From contig OX235275.1 of assembly GCA_944472155.2 (NCBI GenBank), forward strand, positions 56,375,228 through 56,439,227: a stretch of 64,000 nucleotides of DNA, in the 5' to 3' direction. The position numbers and the translations under genes are program-made. This DNA is from Trichobilharzia szidati (lineage: Eukaryota; Platyhelminthes; Trematoda; Strigeidida; Schistosomatidae). The notes beneath the pieces were generated by a model. That model saw only the letters and a program-made list of their open reading frames with translations. It did not search any database and was not told where the DNA came from. Below are positions 12,601 through 24,600 of the stretch, in pieces; within the stretch, counting starts at the first letter, position 1; every line of letters starts with the position of its first letter.

Positions 12601-15600
12601 CCTGCCGACAAATGGAAAGCCTATGCCCTGCAGTTTTTGAAGAAGGAGACATATGGATCTTCTGGCAGGACTTCAAGGCTGTTGCAGAGTTGAATGGCGT
12701 TCAAGATCCGCCGACGAAGAGGCTGTTACTTGGAACGCTTCTGAGAGGTCGGATGAAGGCAGCACATGATATTGCGAGACAAAACACCGGCAAATACGCG
12801 CAAAGGTCACGAAAACTGCTTCCAAAGTGGGAAGGGGCATACACGGTCATCGCGAGACGGGGTCACATATATACCATCAGAAGTGCAAACAAAGAGAAGC
12901 AGGTCAACATCAGCAAGCTCCGGAAATGGAAACAGCAAGACAACCACACAAAGACGCGAGCACTAAGAAGATCGGACCACCTTCAGTCTAAAGGTTGTGG
13001 TGGGGGGACGAGTGTGTTGGTGTGATACAGACAATGTGTTCCAACGGAATATTATTCTCACATTCTATACTGCATTAGCAACAGAAACTAAATATATCTA
13101 TTTGAACATTCTATTTCATGTCATTTAATGTAAACAAAAATCACACGCTCGGTGATTGATTGATTAAAGAATATAAACTGTATAGACATAAATGGCTGTT
13201 TGATCACTTGATGAAAATATACCTTGGCTTCTGTGTTTTACTTTCTGCTGTTACAGCGTTAATAAACTCAGTAACAAAGACAGACGAACTTCACAAAGAT
13301 AATTTTATTTTTGCCTCTACGAGAGCTTGACAGTAAGGTGTATCTGTAAATTTGAAGAAGTTGATATGACTTTTTGAAATGGATTCAAAACTGCATCGGT
13401 TAGTGTAGAAATCAGTGTGAAAATCCGTTTCACTCAGCATAAAGGAAAAGATTTGGAATTTCAACACTAGTGTCAGTTTAGTCAGTACTTCTATGTATGG
13501 TTCAAAGACTTGGTGCACGCGTCACTGAAAGCATTTTTTTTATTCAACAGGCTACTTTTACTCAATACTGAAGAGATCAGATGGTCAGCCAGAAAGGATT
13601 GGCAGCATGAAACGCTCACAGACAATAAACCATCCAAGACAATTGGTTGATGGTGACTAGCAGTGGAATTCAGGATGCGCATTCCGTCCTATTTGAGACT
13701 GGTCACTAGCTGAATGTACCTGCATTCCCCAGTGAGTGATGCTGTTCCCACTGAGGATCTAACCCAGTGTCCATAGTTTCAAACGGCAAAGCGTTATGCA
13801 CTAGACCAATTGGGCCACGAGAGCTGGCCACACTCTTGTGCAACAGGTCTTAACAGTTATTTAATTCAATTTAGACTTTCCCGTCGATCGATTAGACCGA
13901 AGTGCTCGGTATCAGACTGACATGTCGGCTCCTTGTGCAGATGCTTCGGCGATGTCTGGCCACGTAACTTGATGTCAATTGGTTGATGATGACTAACAAT
14001 CGTCCAGGTGATCTAGTGGATAAGACTTTAGCGTTTGAGACTATGGGCACTGGGTTCGATCCTCGGTGTGGACACCATCACTCTCTGGGGAATGCAGGTA
14101 CATCCATATAGTGACGAGTCCCAAATCCTAGATACTACTGCTAGTCACCATCTACCAATTGACTTCAAGTCACATGACCGGACATCATCGAAGCATCTGC
14201 ACGAGGAGATGACATGTCAACCTGAGACCGAGCACTTCGGTCGAATCGATCAACAGGAAAATCTAAGTTGAATTAAACCATCCAAGAACCCAATACTTAA
14301 CATACACGTAGAAAGAAATGGATTGAACACACACTGAGGAGAATGTAAAGTAACATCACACACGAGGACCTCAAGTGGAACTCAGGCAGGAAACAACAAG
14401 TTGGGTGTGAGAGATAGACATTGAAGAAGGAAATCATGTGTGGAGAAGATGTGAGCTTACGGACAGTCATGAAGCCTGATAATAAGGACTTTAGAGAACA
14501 GGATGAGATGGAGATATGCTGTTAAAGCTGTATGTTCCACTCAGAACCCAAGAGAACAATAATTTTTTTAATTTGATTTTGATTATAGCTTGATTCCACA
14601 CCGTATTTTTGGTACAAGTATGGAATTTTCAGCATGTGATATCGGTAGGCCAAATTTTGCAGGCCGACCATTGATATCAGGTGTGCGTCGGCAGGGGGTC
14701 AAACTCCGGACCATGTGCATGGTCGGCGAGAGTCCTAACCTAATCGTTTAGTGCTGAAGTATCAGACTGACAACAAACTACTCAACTTACGACTAACTTC
14801 ATTCAGGTAGAATTACCTGACGGTAAGTAGTTTATCCGTATAACTGTGATACAGAGGATATGCATTTGTTTCTTTATTTTATTCATTTACGTTCCCAGTG
14901 GAACACAGGGCTTCAAGCTGGAGCTCCGAAGTTTCGGCAGTATTGGTATTTGTTTTTATGGGGTAGGGTTGCTAGCCTCATGCCCAATCTTCCATCCCTA
15001 CCAGTCTTCTTACCGGCTTAGCAAGGTAAACGAGTGCCTCGTCGACTGGGGGTCGAACCCCGAACCACATGAGGCGTGATTGGCAAGCATCCCACCGCTA
15101 AGCCACCGACGTAGATCATCTATAGTGTCATGCTAATTAGCCTAATGAATAGGCCATTCACTCGATCAATATATTTAGAACAACATACTGGACTACTACT
15201 AAGCACTATACAGACATCCAGTGATCCATTTTGTAAGTCAAATATATCAAAGAGAAGCGTTGGACTTATTTTTCTTATGACTATAAGGAAATTTCTTAAA
15301 TTAGGATATTTATGAAGTCACTGTGACCTACCTACCTACCTATGCAGCACATACTGCTGGTCAGCGTTGTAAGAAAATCTCTAATATGGACGATTGTTCA
15401 GCTTAAAAATCAGCTCAGAATAGAGAAGACTATTGAAGTCAAATCATCAATGAATATATATCTATGTGAATACCAACCGTCAACAAGCTGCATACTTTGA
15501 TCAACACCTCACCTCTTCTTCGCAAGATGCTGAAGATCAGAGATGGCAGGATAGGCAAAGAAACTAATAGTTTGTGCCAGAGCTGAGATCTTAACCAGAC

Positions 15601-18600
15601 AGATAGATCGATATGCCGAAGAAAAAAAGAGATGGATGGCACACACATACCGAAGGGACTGCTGAGCAACTACAACAACCCGTCAAGTGGGACCCCAATG
15701 AGAAACGATGAGTCTAGCGTGGGGTCTGAGAATGACATGCAGGAGATCGTGCAGGGAAGAGATAAAAGCTTACGTGTAATGGTGGAATCGGCTGAATAGG
15801 ACTGCAGAGGACAGGACAAAGTGGAAACGTACTGTTGAGGTTCTATGCTCCCCTTGGAACGTAAAGGAATAAAAATACGGACACCGACACTAAACGCTAA
15901 TTACGATTATTCTTCCACTGTAACTACACTGTTTTACTGAGCCGCAAAACTACCAAATTGCAGACAGTGGCGCATGACTGCAACGACAATTTGGCAAAGT
16001 TAAAGTTTAAGCACCACTAACTACCAATCAACGAACCAATCACATAAAAGAGGTAATTTTGATTAAGGAAAACGTATATTTATGGGAAAAAAGCATGGAA
16101 GCTGCATATAACGGTTACATAGGGTATCTTTCTCTAACATGTGACAGAAACGTCTCCTAGTTTAGCATAGGAGTGTCAATAGAAAATTAATACACCACAT
16201 TCTGTACATATTCATCCAAATAACTATAAATGAGATCCTTTTGAGATCCATTCATAGCCCTAATCCTGTTTTCTAATCTTCCTCAAAATCCTTCCATAGA
16301 ATTCATCTCTATATGTCCCTGAAATAGGATCCACAAAATCACTAGAATGGTTCACTCTGTGATGAATATATCCAAAGGATGACAACGAATTATACCCTTT
16401 CTATTCATCAGTATGTACTGTAGATCCCTGTTTCACCAGTTGAGTGACAATAGGTACTAAGATAGTAGACTTTCTGTCTGGTATTCTCTCCACGAATCCT
16501 TTCGGCAGGGAGGTGTCGTATAAACCGATCACCCAAACATTTTTGACTCGCCCACGACTACCGTTGTATTTTTTCTTCAATAAGACAGTTCACATGTCGT
16601 CCATATGTACGACGACACCTTTTCCACCTAACAACTAAGTAATTCTCTCCACTTTCCATGAGCCGATATCTCTGCACTGCTGGTAACACTGAACTGTTGA
16701 CACGAGGCTATTTTCAGTTTCAGCAGCTGAGCCTCTCACAGGCTGCCTTAAAACCCAGTAATTACAAATATACAAAATCTGGGTTAGGGAGAAATGCGAC
16801 CTAGCAAAAAATGTTCCTACGAAACATTAAAATCATCAGCTTACTTTACCTAATACTAACTCGTCTCAAGCAAATTGCAAAACGATGGACATATCCATCA
16901 ATCGACCTGTTAAAGCTTTTTAAAATCATGACACTTCCACATGAATAAATCCTCTCCTTCCCAAATCCAGGCAATACTGCAAAACCTTATCCTCATCGAA
17001 CTGTAAGAGTAACTTCGTTAGAGCACGTATTTGATACGAATTAAGCGGAATACAACCGGGAAGTCGCGTGTATGAACCTCAATGGAGCATTCGAGGTCAC
17101 TCGTTGATTGGTAGTTAGTGGTGCTTAAAGTTTAACTTGGCCGACAGCTTTATTAATAAACACACATACGACACACAAGAATATACGCTAGATTAATGAA
17201 TAGACAGATTAACTTAATCTGTTTGGTTGTTGCCATGTCCATGTAACAGCATAAATCTAAGAATATGAAACACAACATCTATTACTACTACCACTACAAC
17301 TACAACTATCACAAAACAGCCAATGACAACAAAGTTTACCACCTTAGGCAGTATTCAGATTTCATATGAGACAATGATTAACACATAACCACAAACAGTT
17401 TAGTTTTTTTCTAGAACTTGAAAAAAATCGGAGAGAGAAAAAGATAAGCGGAAAATTGACAAAACTACCTATGAGAAAAACAAAAACAACCAGTTCACAC
17501 AAGTAGTCTGTCGGAAATCGGGTGATTTTTAATGAACAGATTTGGCCCTCTCTCTGACTGACTGACTGAGTATTAACACAGAACTTGGCACAGCACAAAA
17601 GTGCATCAGGTGATACACTCCATGTAGCACACAATGGTGAACAAAACAGAGAAGACAAAAAGAGATTTAGAAGAACTATGAGATGCGCAGAAATGTGAGG
17701 GAAAAAGAATAGTAACATGGACAAATGTGAGAATTTAATGGATCTCGGAAACGTATATTGAGACATATCGTTAATAAACTCATGTTATTGGTTTGTAGAA
17801 TCCTAACAAGTCAGTCAACACCTCCCTATGTGGTTGGCTCAAACCAACAACTGCGAAAGACTTCATGGGCTGGGCTGATTCCGGGTTTCGGTTTGACCGC
17901 CTCTTACTCATAATTTCCAGTCTAATCAATCCTATGTTACACCACTTAACAATGCTCAACGAGAAAGGTGATGAGTTGGCATATTATAACCATCTCAGTC
18001 GATGTAGCTCCTCAAGTGTATATAGGTTGACTCACCCTCCTCACCTAATACTTTCTGCATAACCTCAGGATTACTCACCATTATTATTATTATCATATCA
18101 CTTGAAACGGGAGACAGAACGCAAAAATTTATGGTCAAAGCTGGTTACTTCAGTTATTTTCCAGTTCTTATGGTCACATTGTAACAACAGAAGACAAGGG
18201 CCAGGCAACAGATCCTTTATTTAGGAAATCAACACTTATTTTTATATATTCTCATGTACATTATTATAGATTATCGTTAGCAGACAAACACAGTCTTCTG
18301 ATTGGTTGTTTCTCACTAAAAGTTAATCTATCATCTCGTTGTGGCTGCTTCTTGAAGGTCAGATCATCTATATGCTAATCGTATCCGCCTACACAAAGTC
18401 TGCTGTGACTGACTGTTGAGTCAGTCAGTCTTTGTTCTTGTTTTCACATGACTAACATTTGCGACATAAACATTGTCGTAAATTACTGTCTATCAATTTA
18501 GCTAGCAAACAGCTCTCACCACTCTCTTATGAGCATAATGGAGGACAGAGCAAAATGCTGTGCAGTACACACACATCCAGTGATCAATAACCAACCGGAT

Positions 18601-21600
18601 ATGACGTCTACCTACGCCAGACATAATGCAAGTTGGAAAATGACACATAAGCCTTTTACACACCACCACTGAGGATCTCGGTGCCAAACCAGAGAAATAC
18701 CCGTCCTTCGTTTAGATCGCTTTCAGCTTTTTTTCTGGCTGGCCAGCTGGCTAACAAACACTACTTGATTGATGAAATGACCCAGCACGATATGGTACAT
18801 TATCCTTTCTCATGAATCGTGTGATTATCTTGTGATGGAGTTACCTATGTGAATATATCATTTCTCACGCGTATTGTGATTTACTATGTGTAATTAATTC
18901 ATCAACCCTTGTCTCACCTTGGTCTTTGTCGGGTCGTCAACCAATCAGGATAGATATTTCCAGCCAATAAGAACAATCCATTCTCACGGTTGTAGGTCGA
19001 CTTTATTATGGTAAAGAAAAGTATAAATAGCAAGTGTTGTTCCTGAAATACACAGTATCTTACAGTCACAGGCCAGACTTTTTCTTTTGATATTTGCGTT
19101 GCTCAATGAATCGGAAGGTACAATGGACAAATAGAGACGTATTAACGTACAAGTCAAGTTAATTACCTTTATAACAATTAGTGGGCGCAGATAGAAGGTA
19201 TAACTAAGTGGTGATGAAGTATATTCATTTCAGTGCAGTTATAACAATTGATGTGTCTGGTGTCCGATTACTCATCTAAATATATCGGCAAAGTTCAACA
19301 ATAGCGTCCCAGGAGTGCGAACGCACGAGTGACCTTCAGCTGACCAATCATAAAATGAGAATGTTTGCTCAAAAAATGATGTTTATTGACAAGAAAATGC
19401 TCGAAAACGCATTAAATGGGTTATCTTTCTCTGACATGACTTGAAAATACGTCCTAGTGTGGTGAGAGCTGTCTACTAGCCAAATTGGTAGACAGTAGTT
19501 TACGTCAATGTTTACGTCCCAAATATTGGTCATGAGAAAAAAAGAACAAAGACTAATTCATCAACCAATCACAGCAGACTTTGCGTAGGCGGATACAATT
19601 AGCAGATAGATGATCTGACATTCAAGTAACGGCCACAAAGAGATGACAGAATAACCTTGAGCAAGAAGACAAACAATCAGAAGACTGTTTGACTGCTAAC
19701 AATAATCTATAATAATGTACATGAAAGTGTATAAATATCTGTTGATTTCCCCAATAAACGATCTGTTCAATGACTCTTGCCTTCTGTCGTTCCAGTATTA
19801 TACAATGGCATAATCGGACCTACGTCTTCTAAGAATCGATTGAAACGCTAACAGCTCTCTGCTAAAACTCTTTTCGACTTATACACAGTGACGGGATGGG
19901 TGGTTTGAATCGTTCAGGAAGTGTTGGTCTTCTCGAAGTTTCAAACTCCTGTTTCCGCATAAGTGGTGTCACGTGTAAGTAGTCCTTAGTACTGGATTAT
20001 TTTTCAGTCGTCAAAGCTGTTATGCACCACAGTATCTAGTTAGTTACCTCCGAGTGTTGGTGATTACATTACATTTTCGATCGATAAATATTGTGCATTA
20101 GTAAATAATTAAATAATTCCATACTGAGTACTTTTTTTGTGTAGGCTGTAACTAAGTAAACAAAATGAAAGTAATTCATAGTAGAGAATTATTGAGTGTG
20201 TTGTGTAGCTACACATTAAATACGCTTACACTTGTATTGATTCATTTGTTAGCACTAACTGTGTATATATAAATCAGTTTACACAAAGCTAGCTACCGAA
20301 GTAGATGTCACATAAACTCCGAAGATCTACAAGCGAAAACAGTCAACAAGTTGGCAGAAGAGCCTAGCAGCGAAGACAGGATGGCAAGTGAACATAGAGA
20401 GGACAGAGGAGATGAAGATAACTGACCATCACCACCACCAACAACAACAAGCACTAATCATCATCAACGGCAGCATCATTTAAATTACAGACAGGCAGTC
20501 GGCACGGATGAGGATGTCGAAACCAAACCAGGACAGGACAGGAAACGCAAGGCAAGGTGAACTGTCATTACTCTGACATCAGTCTGGAAACCCACTGAAA
20601 ACAACATAAGGAATAACATCCCAATCTCCAACACTGGATGGAATCAGTCAGTCAGTGCTTCTGTTTAGTTCAAAGACTTGCCACGCTAGCTTTCCATCAA
20701 CACCTGTCTTCACTCCATTCTGAAGATCAGATGGCCGGTCAGGAACTCTATCAGCAAAACCAATCAACAACCTACCATCCAACAAGGATGTGGAAATGCA
20801 TTGGACATACGCTGAAGAGACATACGTTGAGTGACATTACGCACCAGGGCCTGCTAGTGGAATCCGGATGAGAAACGACGAGTCGGACTTGTCTCCGAGG
20901 GTGACATTCAGGAGATTCAGCCAGCTAAAATAGAGTGAAGATATGCTGTTGAATCCCTATGACCCACTCGGAACCCAAGGGAATAATACGAATAATAATA
21001 CTCGTAATGTCGCAGAAGACACACTGGAAGAAAAGAAATAAGTGGCTATCTTAGATTTTCTGAATATATATACCGAATAGTCTATAGTTAAGAGGAAATA
21101 AATCTTTGAATAGTGCGGTTATAAAGACATCTGACTGACACATGACATCAAGGAGACACATATTCAATTCTTTCAAAAGAACAATAATATAGCGCGACCA
21201 CTTAGCAATGTCTTCTTCAATGAGTTACTGCCTCACCTTCAACCTTCTGTACCCTACTGGTCACGGCTTCTCACTAGAACCCCAGGTAAGTGCCTGAATA
21301 GGTCCAGTCGCTAGTGAGCATCAGATTAATTGTCAAGTATTGGTTTTGTAGGGAACATTTTTTGATTGATTACATGATTTCATCATGAGCTGACATCGAT
21401 CAGAGAACCTTTGGAAAACCTTCAGGGAGTAATGGACAGCTGTTTCGTCAGCCTAGTTTGGGGCTCTTCAAAGTACGTACCCACCACCAGGGCTCGAACT
21501 CGGGAACATCTGGTTACGAGGCGAGCTAGTAGACCATTAGGCTCATGATGAAACCCTCCAACCATCCAAACAAAATCCCTACAAAAACCAATATTTCAAA

Positions 21601-24600
21601 ATAGTAATAAACAAACAACAAGCTCATGTTTCTTGAAGTTCTCAGAGGCAATCGCTATCAAACGGTGAAAACCTGACTTCTGTATTCTACAAAAGGCTGT
21701 CGTAAATCTTTCTCAACCCTGGCAGCTCGTCTTTTCACCTCAATGATTATATTATCTCTTATCAAATGTAAGTGTTGATTTCTTTTAACGCTTACTTAGT
21801 GTTACGTCATCATTTAATAAGTGTCATGCTTTAAATGTTTGATATTTAAATCAAATGAGCTTAACTCATCATTTATATTTTCTCACGCCTCACTCATACA
21901 TATCAACAATTTTCGACAAGGCTTACGTGATCTTTTAATTGATGTACCTCAATCAATATCTTGTTGCTACTCTTGTTTCTCACTTTTTATGTTTTATTCG
22001 ACAAAAATCGATCGAATTAGATTGATATAAAAAAGTACAGCAGTAATGGTTTAATATTTTGGTAACTTAACATTTCGATTCATCCACATATATTACGATC
22101 ATTTTTAATAATTATTATTCTTCCACATTGTATTTCTAATGAACTCAAGTATTCAGAAGACAAAAGAAAGTTTGAGCAATTGATATTCTTTTCGATAAAT
22201 TCCTCTTCTGGCTCTACAATTATATGTATGTATCTATATATAATCTTGTCCCCTTGGGTTTAGAGTAGAACTGGATATGAGCAATAAATTGTGCTCGAAA
22301 CGTCATTAGTAAACATTACTGTATGACACTGTGAGACTTTATAAAAACAAAATTTACCCATAATGGAATTACACTCTACCACAGTGCACAAGTTTTATTC
22401 TTATATCAATGATACATATGGTTTTCCTACCAGGAAGCTTATCATCAAACTCACACGACTTTGTCAAACTGAAGCAAGATTCACAAATCATCGGATTTTT
22501 AACAGTCGATGTTTAAAAAATCATATAATTCCGAAATATTTACGTCTACGTACTTCAATTACTTCAAGCAAAATAACATCAGCTGCCGAAAATGTCATTA
22601 GATTATGTCCCACGATTGCCCATATTGTCTCATCTCCTCCTCGCACACAATCTCCTCCATGTAAGACACGAAGTGAAGTCCAACTCGTCGTTACCCATTC
22701 GGTTTCCACTTGAGTGATAGCCTGGCGTGCGATGTCATATATGACTATGTAAATAAATGAATGAGGTGCCTTCTTTCACTTATCCAGAAAGCGCAGGCCG
22801 TCGGAATGAATGAAGATGGCAAAGCCAGCCAGAATTGGAAATGCACGGTACACCTTCAACAATCTGAAATCAGTTTGCAAATCTAAACTGCACTTAGTGT
22901 ATGAGGAACAAGACTCGAATTCTCAACACCAATGTTAAGTCAGTCAGTTCTTCTAGACGGGTCAGAAACTTGGCGCGAGTGTCAACAGAGGCGTTTCCAA
23001 CAGCCAGATGCAAACTTTTATCAACAGCTGCCTTCAATTGCTCCGTATTGTAGATCAAATGGCCAGAATGAAGTAATCACGGATCTATTGCTCAAGAAAT
23101 ATTTCGAAAAAAATGAAGATGGGTCACACACACACCCACTGAGGAGACCATCGAAAGACATCGCACGTCAGGTTATCGCTCGAGTGGAAACCGAATGGGA
23201 AACGACGAGTTGGACATTACTTCAAGGCTTACATGGAGGAGATTGTGCGCGAAGTGGAGATGAGACAATATGGGCAATCGTGGGTCCAACTAAAGAGCGT
23301 ATCAGAAAATAGAACAAAATGGAGACGTGCTGTTGAAGCCCTATGTTCCACTCGTAACTCAAGGGGACGAGATTATATATAGATACATATGTATAATTGT
23401 AGATCCAGAAGAGGAGTTTATCGGAAAGAATACTCTTTGCTCGAAGTTGCTTTTCTCCCCTAAATATCTGAATGGGAAATTAAGTATGTTAAAGTTGTAA
23501 TAGTGTGGTGGTGTGATACAGATAATGTCTGTCAACGGAATAATATTCTCACATATTCCCACAGTTCAATACTGCATACAATATATCTATTTGAACATTC
23601 AATTTGATATTGGAGACAGAGTACACTTCTCACGGTTATATACTGCATTAAAACAAGAATGCCATATATATTTGAACATTCTGTTTCATGATGTTTGATG
23701 TAAACCGAAATCACACGCTCGGTGATGGATTGATTAACGAATGTCAACTCTAGGGGTGTAAAAAAGGCGGTTTGATCAATGAAAAATACACCTTGGCTCC
23801 CGTGTCTTACCTCTGGCCTGGTTTCATGATGAACCCTGCATTGTTATTACTTCTATGCAAATTCAACAAATGCAGAATTCGGTTATGAAAACACAAAGTA
23901 GTGTGGGGTGTACTACTGGCAAGGTTTATCAGTAGTATATAAAGAGATTTTCATCAGCACAAAAATATCGAATAGTGGAGTGATAGACCTGATGTCAAAC
24001 ACAGTAAATGAAATACTAACCATATTGATATATGTGTAAAACTTGAGCACTCTGGTAGTAAGTAATTCCATATTAGTTTGTTTATTAGATATATCACACA
24101 GTGGAAAGACAGCATCATTTACTGGATGACGTTTTGAGCACAATCTAGTAGTGTGCATAATCATATTCTCAATTATATCCACACGACTTAGAAACTTCAG
24201 TTTTGTAGTCTCCTTTCATAAGTGAATTGACTGAATTGGATAGTCACGAAGGGGAGCTTACAATGTTAGATTGTAGCGTAAAAGGGAAAGAAGATGGGAA
24301 GTTAAATACTAGTGTTTACAGGAAACCCACACGTTCATTCAAACAGATATTTAGACGTCCGATCATCCCATCCTATGTCAGTGAAAATGGGTTTGGTGAA
24401 ATGTTTAAATAATAGAGCACAAAAACTAAGTAGTACGAAGGAAAATCTAAGACAGGAAGTGAAGCATATAAGACAAGCTTTGAAACGTAATAACTATTCT
24501 GATAAATTAGTCAGAAAGTATGTAGGGAAATGTAAAAATAAAATAAATAATGATAGTAGTGATAGTGATAATAATAATAATATTAATGACGACATGCATG

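Larger units (their letters stand above)
13640..14274. mobile_element. Sm-alpha-like (H1) inverted composite with two ribozyme regions
   Basis: A 635-bp insertion flanked by 13-bp duplications (13627-13639 and 14275-14287). Left half on the minus strand: tail, tRNA-like head, ribozyme. Right half on the plus strand: head with B box GGTTCGATCC (about 14051-14060), ribozyme, tail. The two tails (13857-13985 and 14160-14274) are reverse complements with substitutions. Confidence 0.75.
13405..14563 (+). mobile_element. LINE A 3' fragment split by the H1 composite
   Basis: A sequence runs to 13639 and resumes at 14275 with the AAACCATCCAAGA target duplication. It then continues through an [12 protein letters not shown] region to the GTATGTTCCACTCAGAACCC 3' end at about 14563. 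Confidence 0.68.

Noticed and set aside
17362..17766. A 134-codon minus-strand frame with hydrophobic stretches.
   Set aside because: It overlaps the LINE B 3' untranslated region and TGAC tail, and similar frames recur in other B tails.
22363..22713. A 116-codon frame as a host gene.
   Set aside because: Its first two thirds match a PLE N-terminal region and the rest is antisense LINE A, a fusion made by insertion.
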